Below the pieces are notes generated by a model. The model was not told the origin of the DNA. It searched no databases and saw only the letters and a list, made by a program, of their open reading frames with translations. The translations under genes and the position numbers were made by a program. A stretch of 64,000 nucleotides of DNA from Gambelia wislizenii (lineage: Eukaryota; Chordata; Lepidosauria; Squamata; Crotaphytidae), in contig JAUMIR010000003.1 of assembly GCA_030847615.1 (NCBI GenBank), positions 31,742,501-31,806,500 of the forward strand, in the 5' to 3' direction. Shown here one piece after another: positions 13,061 through 23,689 of this stretch; positions within the stretch are counted from its first letter, which is position 1, and the number at the start of each line of letters is the position of its first letter.

Positions 13061-13459
13061 CTACCTTTTCATGCTGGTGGGGCTGAATGCTCCTGTGAGA
13101 CAAAAGGTCTTGCAGAAGGCAGCAGTGCTGCTGGTAGGGTCTCCCATGTCAGACAGGCTTTTGCTGATGAGCCAAACTGAACGTGCTGAGCAACTGATTA
13201 TAAACCTTGTGCTCTGCTGGACTAGTGGCAATGAGCTGGCTGGCAGAACCCTGTGATCCTGATGGAGGCTGGAAGGAAATGCCATATTGGCATTAATGTG
13301 GCGGTCCGTGATACCCTGCCACACCATCCAGTATACCTTAATGCCAGGAGGCAATGGTGAAGAATGCTTGGGGTTGCAGTCCAATGACATATTGATTTCA
13401 ATACCTGCCTTAGATGATAGAGAATCCTGGAGAAGTGCTTGAAAATGGCTATTAGTCAA
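13061..13459. other. Segment sharing a 27-bp word with the LINE A/B 5' leader
   Basis: Both strands have open frames (plus 61 codons, minus 132 codons), neither recognised. At about 13132-13158 the plus strand carries CTGGTAGGGTCTCCCATG, continuing TCAGACAGG; the 5' leader of LINE copy B has the same 27 bases with one change (minus strand, near 37645-37672). No further similarity is visible. It may be a remnant of another LINE's 5' region that shares this word, or a captured piece. Confidence 0.3.
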
Positions 13460-14464
13460 TGTTATTTATGTACATTATATTAAAGCATATATTTTTTATA
13501 TATTTAGAATAGCTTTACATAAGCCTAAAAATCCATGAAAATATATTTATGGAATTAAGTAAATCCCACTGAAGAAGGGCACATTCTGAAATGGCTTCAC
13601 ATGTCTCTGGGGGGGTAGCCGTATGCCTCGGTCAGCCATTTGACATCATTATCCAGTCTGAGAAAAACATTGCTAGATTACCATTCTATGTATCAGGGTT
13701 TTGAATCTTTACTACTGTTGTCACCTGCTGTTTACCAGCTTTCAGTACAAACATCCTACAGTACGGTCTTTTGAAAAAAGTCACCGCTGCTGGATCTGTA
13801 TTAGTTATACTTATAAGGTCAATATACATTGGAGTCATATTTTATACTATATCTCCCATACAATAGCTTGGGGTGATATTGAATTCCTCCAAGAGTTTTG
13901 AGTTTTGTGATGAAGATCTAACAATTCTCTAATAGCCAAAGATATTAATATAGCCCATTTTAAATCCTCCACTTACTAAAGATATTTATTACCAGACACT
14001 TAGCAGATGGATAGTGTTTCTTGAAAAGTGTGCAAAAAACAGAGTGGGAATGAGAGAGAGAAAGAGGGAGACTAATTTCCTAGATTTTCCATATTACATG
14101 AACATAACAGGTGGAAGAGTGGTCTGTGTATGTTTGGAGATACTAAGTTCTTCATAAACCTAAGAGTTTAATACTGCTTAAAAAAGGAGCTGACAGACAA
14201 CCAAACGTTCTGCAAAGATCAGTAGAAGGTGCCACAGTTAATTTGTACTGCTTCCTTAGTCCCACTCCCTGATTAAATCCTCTGTAGAATAGCAAGTTAA
14301 GGCTGGTTATGATGAGCTTTTGTCAGAGACATCTGTCAACCAAAAAGCTGGATTGAGACAACAAACATTTCACTCAGGTTGCTGAACAGCACTCATCCTG
14401 TAATGAATTTCACACAGCTGCTATGAGCTTTGACTTTGTATGGTATATTGAATTTAATATTCCC
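13460..14464. other. Unassigned AT-rich interval
   Basis: No reading frame, RNA or repeat family that I recognise. A short purine run lies near 14050-14075. Confidence 0.45.
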
Positions 14465-14869
14465 TTATGTAGACATGTAATCAATTTTTAGGCTGCAAAA
14501 TTTATTACCTCCCTTCACCAGAGTAAATTTCCTGTGAAGCAAGGAGCAAGGGGATAGAACGTGCAGACTGCTTTCAAAGTCCTCGACTGTCATCTTGTGC
14601 TCCAGGGTGCTGAATTTCTGGTGGTAAATCTTGGTATGCAGTGATGTGACTAGGAAATTGTAGACCATAGACTTTTTGGCCATATGTCCACCCATTAGAA
14701 TGGCAATGTGGTGAAGTGCAAAGGTAACAAAACTCCAATTATAAAATACACCAGTTTTCTTCTCAGCCCAGACCACACCATTATCCCATACCTGAGCTTC
14801 AAAAAGTTGTATTTTGGGACTCGGACCCCCCATTACCAATGAGCATGGCCAGCAACCATGTGCTTCCAT
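14465..14869 (-). CDS. Unrecognised 134-codon open frame, possible retrocopy remnant
   Basis: This minus-strand frame starts at an ATG at 14867-14869 and stays open for 134 codons in AT-rich sequence. Composition is protein-like, with mixed hydrophobic and charged residues, one possible hydrophobic stretch (FVTFALHHIAIL, about residues 48-59), and a basic/polar second half. There is no domain I can name, no signal peptide, no upstream open extension with splice-like signals, and no clear poly(A) tail. It could be a fragment of a processed pseudogene or a chance frame. I assign no function. Confidence 0.25.
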   Translation of the reverse strand: MEAHGCWPCSLVMGGPSPKIQLFEAQVWDNGVVWAEKKTGVFYNWSFVTFALHHIAILMGGHMAKKSMVYNFLVTSLHTKIYHQKFSTLEHKMTVEDFESSLHVLSPCSLLHRKFTLVKGGNKFCSLKIDYMST

Positions 14870-14989
14870 ACTTTACAACAATTTCTGCATCTCTGATGTG
14901 TGTAAGTAAGAAAGCAACACTTTTTGTCAATTCTATGTTTTAAAGAAGAAGAAAAATATGTTGTATGTGTCCAGTTTTGAGTTTTACAC

Positions 14990-15115
14990 TCATTTATTTA
15001 TTTATTTATTTATTTATACCCCACTCTTACAAATTGTTTTAAGCAATAGCAATTTACACATCTACACTGCATTAAGCAGTTTCCAATATGTGGTAGCTAC
15101 AAGCATAACTATAAA
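14990..15115 (-). mobile_element. tRNA-derived SINE, copy 2 (tail half only)
   Basis: It carries an ATTT run (14993-15016), the ATACCCCACTCTT word, and the body sequence of copies 1 and 4 (TTTAAGCAATAGCAATTTAC near 15038-15057). The segment containing the AGAGCGGC block is deleted between 15028 and 15029, and the tRNA-like head is missing. Confidence 0.65.
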
Positions 15116-15370
15116 TGTGTAAAATAGAATTTGTTTTGGCTGTCCTCATGCCAAACACATTTAGAGTGCAATTGTAAATGGTGAAGATGGCCAAGGCTTG
15201 CTGAGCTGCCACTTCTCTAGCTGAAGCTGTGCTGAAGCCAAAAATTCTCTCAGCCCACTGGTGTTGGAAATTACTTTAGAACTACACTCACCCTGTTGTA
15301 AATGTGTACTGGTTATTACAATAGTGTTTCTGGGATGGAGGAGTGGCTGTGTGTCTGGGGCTGCTGCCTT

Positions 15371-15563
15371 ACTACAGAAATAATGCAGTTTGATACGCTA
15401 TCATGGCTCCTTCCTATAGAATCCTGGGATTTGTAGTTTATTATGGCATTAGAGCTGTCTAACAGAAAAGGCTAAATATCTCACAAAACTACAAATCCCA
15501 ACATTCCATAGCATTGAGCCATGGCAGTTAAAGCAGTGGTAAACTGCATTATTTCTTCAGTGC
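15371..15563. mobile_element. hAT-like palindromic MITE
   Basis: The two ends are complementary: ACAGAAATAATGCAGTTTGA at 15374-15393 against AAACTGCATTATTTCTTCAG at 15541-15560. The interior is also inverted (ATCCTGGGATTTGTAGTT against AACTACAAATCCCAACATTC, and CTATCATGGCTC against GAGCCATGGCAG). The layout matches a MITE family common in reptiles that I would place with hAT elements from its end sequence, though an 8-bp target duplication is not obvious. No coding capacity. Confidence 0.75.
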
Positions 15564-17189
15564 AGAAGCATCCTGGGTCTGAGTATTATGAAACTTGGTT
15601 TCTTTTTTGTCCCATCCCAAGTCAGATTGTCTTCTAGTCAGCCCTAGCCAGAAAAGTTTTCGGACCATCACCTCTCTCTGTCAGCCTATCTTTGAGACTA
15701 GAAAATTAAAAAATAATTAAATGAGCATCTGCTCAGAGTTCTGGAACTAGCTACAGTTCCAAGATTTGTTTGCTACCAAAAACTGACACATGTCACTACG
15801 ATGAGTTTTATTAATGACAAATCAATGCAGCAAGAAAGATCATAGTCCTTTAGCTGATAGGTTCCAGAATCCCCTTGCAGAATTCCCTTGCAGAAGGTGG
15901 TAGAAGTGGTATAAACAATGGATTCTACCAATACTATCCCAGAGCCAACACTGCAGATCCCCATGACTGAATAATATGTCCCCTATGCCACCACTTTACT
16001 TGTGGGCCAACTGGGAGGTGAATTCCTGGGGTTATACAAAGGAGAATGACAAAAAGGAAAAACAACTAAACAGGCATGACTCATTGTCTAACCTAACCGC
16101 TATCAAAAGAGTATAAGCAAATTACTAACAGGAAAGTTACTCTCCCAAACTGTTCCCAGCTGCCTCTATATCCTGAAATTGCTAAACTAAAGCAAAAAAC
16201 AAAACAAAACAAAACAAAAAAAGTGGGTGGGTGGGTAGGTTGGAGACAGGGCCTACTGCTCATAAAATAGTCCCTTTTTATGTCATTGGACAACTGTTTA
16301 TATTTGGTCATGAGAATGTTTAGGGTTCTGAAACCATCTGCTTGTTAACTGGACCCATGTGTGCTATGACATCTGCAACTAGGGATGAAAGAGAATTTCA
16401 TTTCAGTGTGATACACCCAGAAGCTGATATCAGAATACACTGATTTCAGGATCCATTTAGATTATTCTCCATGAGAACAACGTGAAGGTAAGTCAGAGAG
16501 AGGGCAGGAAGCATTTCCCTCATTCTGAATGAGTGCCATGGAGGAATTTTATCTCTGTTCACAGCCCTCCACTCTAAAAAGACATAATCAAAATACAAAT
16601 ATTAAATTATGAAATTTGCTACCGTATTTCAGTTCAGCTGGAAAATCCCCCACAATACATTCTGCGTAGCCAATGAAAAGAGACTTACTCACCATAAAAA
16701 GATGCAAAAGGAAATGCCATTATGTAAGCAATTTATATTTTTGCTCAGGTTATGTAAGAGCAGCTCTACAGCTGGGCTAAATATAACACATAATATAATT
16801 GAGTAACAGCAAGTAGAGTAAACATTACTGGAATCATTAGCAAATCATCCAAATATTTTCCCAAACAGTTAACTACATTTATTACTTAAAAGTGGGAGAA
16901 GCTTTCCACAGTCAGATTATTTAGTAGATGCAAGATGTTCACAGGCAATAACCATCAATAAAGCAGGTTAAAATTTAACTGTTTTCTGAGTTAACAGGAG
17001 ATCCTAGATTGCAGGACTCAAGCAGCTAGTCAGGAGGCTTCACCAGTTTTAACCTCCAGCCAGAAGCACCATTAAGGAAAAGTTTTGTGAATAACCCACA
17101 ATTCAGAATTGTGAGGAATATGAACACGTTTATATTCAGGAGACTGGACTTTATCAGATGCACTAAATACGTTGTCATCATGATGCCAC
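15564..17189. other. Unassigned interval
   Basis: No gene recognised. It contains an AAAAC pentanucleotide tract (16195-16220) followed by GTGGGTGG repeats. The frames of 60-72 codons show no domain. Confidence 0.45.
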
Positions 17190-17317
17190 ATAAACATGAA
17201 AGGGCACTCATATCAGATGACGTCGCCCTTTCACGTTTATGTCCTGGCCAAAACCTGTACTTTTTAATTGATGGCTGAAGCTTTCAATAGATTCCCCAGT
17301 GGCGCTTTAGTGATGGC
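17190..17317. mobile_element. Fragment of the Harbinger-like MITE family
   Basis: The words TTTTTAATTGATGGCTGAAG and CTTTCAATAGATTCCCCAGT match the interior of the complete element at 20516-21087 (TTTTTAATTGACGACTGAAG, CTGTCAATAGATCCCACTGC). Both ends are missing; the copy breaks off where CR1 sequence begins near 17318. Confidence 0.6.
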
Positions 17318-17748
17318 ATTATATATCTTGATTTCAGTAATGCCTTTGACAAAGTCTCCCATGATATTCTTGCAAAAATGTTAGTAACATGTGGGCTAGA
17401 CAATGCTACTGTTAGGTGGATTTGTAATTGGTTGATGGGCCGAATCCAAAAGGTAGTCACCAATGGCTCCTCTTCATCCTGGGGAGAAGTGACCAGCGGG
17501 GTGCTACAGAGCTCTGTCCTGGGCCCAGTGCTATTCAACATCTTTATCAATGACTTGGATGAAGGAATAGAGAGCACGCTTATCAAGTTTGCAGATGACA
17601 CCAAATTAGGAGAGTTAGCTAATACCCCAGAGGACAGGATCAGAATTCAAAATGACCTTAACAGATTAGAAAGCTGGCCCAAAACTAACAAAATTAATTT
17701 CAACAGGAAGAAATGTAGGATACTACACTTGGGCAGTAAAAATGAAAA
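17318..17748 (+). pseudogene. CR1 LINE fragment, RT core only
   Basis: The frame gives DFSNAFDKVSHDIL (RT motif A), [18 protein letters not shown] (motif B region) and [10 protein letters not shown] (catalytic motif C with FADD), then LESWPKTNKINFNRKKC. The motif B residues PQG, present in the copy at 28.6 kb, read LQS here, a change expected to impair the enzyme. Sequence stops abruptly after LHLGSKNE without the CR1 3' end, so this is an internal fragment left by deletion, not a simple 5'-truncated insertion. Confidence 0.85.
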
Positions 17749-17885
17749 GCATTTTGATTCTGCATTTTTGTTTAGCATATTCATTCAATTTAATATTTAA
17801 AAAATTGCTTTCCATATATATATATATATATGATATTTTTTGAGAGAGTCTGCACATTGTGTGAGGTGGTATATTATGTCTGTTT

Positions 17886-18456
17886 TCTAGGGCTCAGTTA
17901 CATGGCAGTTTTTATTGCAATAGTTTACACCTTAGCGCTTTTTCGCACCAGTGCAGGATAGTTTACATGATTGAGGACATTTTCAGATGATCCTTGCCAC
18001 GCAAGGATCGAGCAGGAGAGCTTCGTAGCTGTAGCACGGCAGGGGATCCATTTTGGACGACGCCGTCCCTGCGGTGAAATCATCCATGTCTCTTCCATTT
18101 AGCATTGGAGCATGCTGCGCCATAGTCAGCCAGATTTTATTCACGGAGGTCCTTACTGAAAAATCGGTTGATCTGTTTATTTTTCCACTTTGCAGTTCAC
18201 ACAGGCAAAGGGGGGGCGTGGCCTCCCAAGAACATCTGGAGGATGATGCCGGGAAGATGAGAGGAAGAGAGGGAAAGAGAGAGAAAGAGAAAGTACTGGG
18301 ATCTTTCCCTCCTCTGATTACCAGAGGAAGGACTGCTAAATTTTCATGCCTTAGGAGGGAGTGCTCCCTCTTCTTCCCAAAGCGAGAAGGGTGGGAGGAA
18401 GGAGGCAGCCTTTCTGCTCTGAGAAGCCATCCCCCCCTCTAAAGCCCCCTTCCCCT

Positions 18457-18504
<48 letters not shown>

Positions 18505-18895
18505 GAGGCTAACTGGGGATTCTTTAGCCACAGCAGCCAAGCAAGCTGGGAGGCAACAACAGTTTTCATTTGAGGTTCCTCCATCCTCTCCCTGGTCAGT
18601 CCAACCCCCTTCGTGGTCAGTCCAACCAATCACGGCTCAGCTCTGCTGTTGTTTCAGGAAGATTGCTGGTAATTCACACAGACTTTTCCAAAGTGGTATT
18701 TCACACAATCGATAGTGCGCTAAGTCGCGCTACTTTTCAAAAAAGTTGGGAAAAGTTCCAAAACCCTTTATTACACTACTAATGGGTTTTTGTGCCCCCT
18801 TCTTCTGAAAGAGGTGACTTTGTGGCGCAACAGATGTAAACAATTAGGAATCTTAGCGAATTCTTCCCGGTTTTTTTCCATCATGTAACCGAGAC
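17886..18895. mobile_element. Candidate non-autonomous DNA transposon of about 1 kb
   Basis: The left end reads GGGCTCAGTTACATGGCAG (17890-17908). The right end, reversed, reads AGTCTCGGTTACATGATGG (18879-18897), a partial inverted match. Just inside, GTTTACA words and GCGC-containing blocks recur at both ends (17929-17970; 18785-18845). The body is more GC-rich than its surroundings and holds a CT/CA microsatellite. The end style resembles Harbinger-like MITEs elsewhere in the window. No transposase is visible; the 129-codon frame at 18053 is unrecognised. Confidence 0.45.
18461..18504 (+). repeat. (CT)n(CA)n compound microsatellite
   Basis: A CT run of about 14 units is followed directly by a CA run of about 8 units. 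It lies inside the candidate DNA transposon at 17886-18895 and explains the low-complexity reading frames on both strands there. Confidence 0.95.
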
Positions 18896-20512
18896 TTCAG
18901 AAAGAGAATACAAGTGTCAAACATATAAAATAAGCAAGCTTTAAAACAGTGACAATAATAACACCCAATCCCTTGCTTATAAAACAGTGTAAAATACTAA
19001 AATCCTAAATTTTAATTTTAAATACTAAAATACTAACATTAACTAGAAATGAGGGATGAAGTGTGAATGTCTTAAACTTCACTGTACAGTTATGTCTCCT
19101 GTGTTTCTCAGACCTCAACTGAGGTAAACTCTTTTTCAAAAGTTTTTCTGATCAGGAAGTGTAGACAGCAAGGGAGTCTGCAAAGTAACAGTGAGATGCA
19201 AGATACAAAGAAATAAACCAAAATGAAACAGCACCTTTGGCCACTTCAGTATGATAAAGATCAACAGTTCTACCTAAAGGAAATTCAAAATAAACTGCAA
19301 AGTACCTTAAATGAGGTGGAACAATGGAAGACATGTTTTTTTGGGGAGGGATTGGAGGTCAGATTTTAGCACAGTTGTAAATGGTGGTAATAAAGAAACC
19401 ACTTCCCCCCATTATGTGACAATGGCCAACTGTACAACTACTTTGTTATATTCATGATTACCAGCGGGAAGAAGCAAAACCTCATTGCACGTTTGTCGTC
19501 GTAACACACCTAATTTCTGTATAACTTTTCCCAATTAATTTCAGGGCACTTCCAGGTGGGGAAGAGTTTCTAGAAGTCTCAAGAGTTTCAGATTATTTTG
19601 GTTTGATTTTACCTGCTTACAGGTAGATCTCATTTAACAAAGCAGATGTGTTCCTGAGCATGACTTCTTTAACAGAAACTTTAGTACTGAAGGCAGAAAT
19701 AACACAGAAAGAATATGACCTGAGTTGGAAGGAAATGTAGAACCAGTCTTATGTAGCAGCTTGTCTGATGTCTTGCCTGAGTTGGATGGATATATAGGAT
19801 AACTTTGAAAAGTAGGAGACTTCAAGGGAGCCAGAAGATGAGCCCTTCTAACAACATGGAAGCCAGGCAAGTTGGTAGGTTTCTCATCTTCACTTCCCTA
19901 TGTTGGAATATTTATGGGGTTTTTTTTTGTTTTTTTTTTTTGCTCAATGAGAATCATCCTGCAACCACTTACTTGTGTCCTAACAAAGTCCTTATCATAC
20001 CTACCATAGATAGTCATCCTGAAGCTACTTTCTCCAGTTCCTGACCCAATTATCTATCTGGATTGTCTAAACTTAAAATAAAAACTATTCTCCATGTATA
20101 TGTGGTACTGAGCTTGATTGAACGGGCATCCAAGGGTGGGTGTCATACATACCTTTGTTTAACATACTTTTCCCCATGGAGGTTATAACCTCCACAACAT
20201 TGACACAAAGTCAAATTTGGGTGAAAGATTGATTTTTTTTCTTTAAGAAAAGGCACCCAGGGAGAATGTGCCTTCTGTTGAAATTGAATTATGCTGTCAG
20301 GAAGCACCCTTCTGGAAGCACAACTTGGCTTTAGAACAAGATGAATACCACCCATATGTCTTACATTAAAATGAAAGTTTGTTGCTACCACAGTACCCAA
20401 ATTTTGTTGCTCAGCAGCAAATTTAGCAGCAACACAGAAAAAAAGAAAAGGTAGGCACCAGCTGCAAGTGTCCTCTGGACTAAATGTTGCACATCCCTAA
20501 CCTAAAGGTGTC
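18896..20512. other. Unassigned interval
   Basis: No gene recognised. Sequence near 19619-19680 (TACAGGTAGATCTCATTTAA) looks like one end of an old DNA transposon, but I cannot find its partner. T runs lie near 19920-19942. Confidence 0.4.
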
Positions 20513-20515
20513 TTA

Positions 20516-21087
20516 GGATTTTATCACACATGGAAAATACGGCATCATCACAACATCACATAACTGCAAAAGGGAACGCAGATCAGATGATGTCCCACTT
20601 TCACAGTTAAAAACAGAGCAAAACCTGCTGTTTTTAATTGACGACTGAAGCTGTCAATAGATCCCACTGCCACTTTTTTGCCAGCATTGCCTGCATGTGA
20701 TGCCTCTGTCCCTTTAAATCTCATACTTACCCCAACAATGTCCTCTCTGGCGCAAACACTTCTGTGTCCGATCAGGACATCCAGGTAAGTGACAATCTTT
20801 TTTTTAATCTTCCCTGGGTTATGTGAGACCTTTAAAACGTGTGTGTGTGCTTTGTGCAACTTTAAATTTAGTCTTCTTGTTTTTGTTTTTGAATTTCCTT
20901 AGTGACAAAATTGTGCAACATTTTGAGCAAGGAAGTGAACGGGGCTCCATTCACTTCCTCTTAATTCCAGGGGAGCCTTTGACAGGAAAGGAGGTAAGTG
21001 TGAGGGGGAACGTTCTTTTGCCAGCATAGAATGGGTTTTTCTATGCCGGCAAAAGAACATTTTAAAGCTTGTTGTCTGATAAAGTCC
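20516..21087. mobile_element. Harbinger-like MITE with TTA target duplication
   Basis: The ends GGATTTTATCACAC (20516-20529) and GTCTGATAAAGTCC (21074-21087) are inverted and flanked by TTA on each side (20513-20515, 21088-21090). A 3-bp TTA duplication is characteristic of PIF/Harbinger transposons. The interior shares long stretches with the element at 55474-56057 (GACATCCAGGTAAGT, GAATTTCCT, GGAGGTAAGT). Near the right end a 23-nt stem with a 7-nt loop lies at 21009-21061. There is no transposase gene. Confidence 0.82.
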
Positions 21088-22289
21088 TTAATGTGTACAC
21101 ATCCCAATATTCACTTCAGCTGAAAACATCCTTGCTCAGATTTAGCTTAAGAATTTTATTTCTGCAGTTGCCATATTCATGGTTCCCAGTTGTTATTTGC
21201 CTTGCCAGCCCCACCTTTCAATAGCACATAATTGGCAATATTTAATCATTTGGCTGGCTATGGTCATATGTTTATCTTACATATTTTAATTATTCTTTTT
21301 TTATATGTACCATTTATCAGGTTTTAGTTTAAAAATTTTAAATATGTTTTATTTGAATATATTAAGTTTTACAGACACTGTAGGTACATTTAAAATATGA
21401 TATTGGCTTTTAAATGGTTTGTAGCACTGGTCTGTGACTGAAATAAATTGATTTATTCATGGTGCACCACATGGTTGGTAATTAAACCAGGGACTCCCCA
21501 GATACCAAGGCTGGAGTCATGCACAACCTAGGGGGTGGCCTTTCTAAAATCCTTAAACAGGTGATAACCAGGTCAGAGTTTTTTCCCGAGAACATTTGGA
21601 AGTGTGTTATCCACTAATTCAATCAAGTATAGCTCAGCACTCAGTGATTGCAAAATGGGTTTTTCCTTCTTCTACCTCATCTACAATACAAGGTTGCCAC
21701 AAAGTGTCTTGCCCATCAACAATCATTAACATGTCTGGAAAATCCTTTGTCCAATCCTGGGAATCTCTGGTAGTCCTTGTATTCCACCCTAAATCCTATT
21801 CCTTCAGGAGAATTATTGAATATAAATATCACCCTAAAACACATTCAAGGTGTACAGATTACCTTTCCTCTTGTTTCCATGATAATCTGTGTAGCCAGAT
21901 GCACAACTTCTCTTCCTCCTATCACTCCGTCGTCAGTATGTGTCACGAGGGCTGCAGCTTCTACATGAATTTCTTCTCTTCAGGAAAGTACAGTATAATG
22001 CATCATCTCCTCAATCTTTTCCTCTATCCAAATACTTCCTACTTTCTTTGTTAGCTTGTTAGCCTGAGCATGCATGTGTGTGTGTTCCCTTGATTATTTT
22101 TCAATAAAAACCATTGTGATTTCACCCACTGGCTTGGAGTCTCTTCAGTTACTACTGGTATAGATAGGTTAAAAGATCCCACAGTTACCCGGCCTCTCAC
22201 TGCCATCTTAAGCTAATTAAATATTCTCCATATTAGAATTTGGACACTGGTGGGATCCTCACTATTGCAATGCAATTCAGGTAACATAG
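21088..22289. other. Unassigned interval, possibly holding an LTR remnant
   Basis: No gene recognised. At 22101-22190 an AATAAA signal is followed by CCATTGTGATTTCACCCACT and, further on, GTTACCCGGCC, an order reminiscent of the R-U5 end of an LTR. I cannot find matching LTR starts, a primer-binding site or gag/pol sequence, so I do not call an element. A plus-strand frame at 21596-22054 (152 codons) is Ser/His/Cys-rich and unrecognised. Confidence 0.35.
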
Positions 22290-22535
22290 TAATCTTTCGG
22301 CAGGTCTTTCCTGATTAGATCCCGGCCTCAGGAACTCAGTCTCCTGGCTTTTTAAAAATTATGTATATATTTGTTTTTAATGTGTTTTTTAGCTAGAAGG
22401 TTTTAATCTTATTGTGTTTAATGTCTTTTTATGTGGGAGGGTGGGGGTGGGTGGTGTTTTTAGTCATTATTATAATGTTTTAATTGTTGGAAGCCGCCCC
22501 GATTGTTTTTAGCAGAGGGGCGGGGTATAAATAAA

Positions 22536-22567
<32 letters not shown>
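22290..22567 (+). mobile_element. L2-type LINE 3' end
   Basis: The segment ends with TTGGAAGCCGCCCCGATTG, then GGGGCGGGGTATAAATAAAT and a TTA trinucleotide run (22527-22567), the standard close of L2-clade elements in reptiles. Upstream T-rich sequence fits the 3' UTR. No coding part remains. Its terminal 50 nt is the natural counterpart of the tail on the SINE copies in this window. Confidence 0.78.
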
Positions 22568-22570
<3 letters not shown>

Positions 22571-23150
22571 GTGACCTTGTATATGAATTAGCCAATAGCT
22601 CCAGTAATAATACACCCACCCATCACCAGTTCCTTTCAGTACTGTAACAGAAAAGGTGACCGTGCCTATCAGATATTTTTTCTTGTTTTTATTTCACATA
22701 AATGAATTCATATATATATATATATATATATATATTCTTGGTCAATGCTACTTCAGAAGTAAGCCAGAGAAACATCTTGCATGGTTTACAAGACACAGAA
22801 CAATAAACATAACATTTATATAAAGAAATGTACTTTCATTAATATAATATTCTTATTTATGAGCACCTATGCAATATTCACAATTGTTTTTTCAGCTGCT
22901 AGAGACAATAACTCTAATTACTTTAACTATTCCATAATGCTGTTTTATATTGCAGGATGTGGTACAATTCAAGATCATATTGTGATTCAAATAGAGGAGG
23001 AGGAAAACAAATAAACAATCATTTATCATGCATTATTTATATGAATGCATTATTCTGTCTGCTAGTGAGATTCTTTCTAAACAATGCCTTATTCTGATAA
23101 TTAGAGCTGAGTAAAAATTCTAGGAGATGTTTATGTTTCTTTTTTCCCTA
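22568..23150. other. Unassigned AT-rich interval
   Basis: It contains an AT dinucleotide run at 22711-22736. The 77-codon frame at 22781 is low-complexity and unrecognised. No other feature seen. Confidence 0.45.
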
Positions 23151-23199
23151 TCGATCAGAACAGAAGGAGTAGTCTGCAGGCCTGACAAAATGTCTTAGG

Positions 23200-23634
23200 G
23201 GGTATGCTGTCTCCCTGGGGCAAAAAATTCAAGATGTAACAGAGAGTCTGACAAGACTCATCAAGCATTCTGACAGCTATCCCTTCCATTTGGTCCACGT
23301 GGAAACCAATGATACTGCAAGGCATAGCCTCTAGATGATCACAAGGGATTATGAGGTTTTGGGTAGGAAACTGAAGAACCTGGATGCACCAATAGTCATT
23401 TCATCTGTCCTTCCATTGGAAGTGCATGGCCCAGGAAGGGAGAGAAGAATAGTGGAGGTGAACAACTGGCTGCACAGATGGTGCCACTGGGAACAATTTG
23501 GCTTCCTGGACCATGGGATGAAGTTTCAGGGAGGTGGACTTCTGGCAAGGGATGGGCTGCACCTCACAGCAGTTGGCAGGAAAGTTTTTGCTAAGACACT
23601 GAAATATCTGATCAGGAGGGCTTTAAACTGAGTT
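23200..23634 (+). pseudogene. CR1 ORF1 esterase (SGNH hydrolase) domain, degraded
   Basis: The frame reads VHVETNDTARHSL (23294-23332), a stop, then at 23335-23631 a 98-codon stretch. This matches the esterase domain in ORF1 of CR1 elements: VETNDTA corresponds to the block III GTNDTA word with Gly changed to Glu, and LLARDGLHLTAVGRKVFA carries the Asp-x-x-His pair of SGNH hydrolases (DGLH). VEVNNWLHRWCHWEQFGFLD between them is also typical. In CR1 this protein binds nucleic acid or lipid with the ORF2 ribonucleoprotein; its exact role is unsettled. The catalytic-Ser block is not recognisable upstream. Followed by the CR1 endonuclease. Confidence 0.8.
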
Positions 23635-23689
23635 GTATGGGGGAGGGAGACAGCACTCTTGAAGACAGGAGTTCGAGTGCTAGAAAATA

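Noticed and set aside
18053..18633. Frames rich in Leu-Ser or Arg-Glu repeats
   Set aside because: They are translations of the CT/CA microsatellite and purine-rich tracts.
21596..22054. 152-codon plus-strand frame as a gene
   Set aside because: It is rich in Ser/His/Cys with no recognisable domain and no supporting start or splice context; left unassigned.
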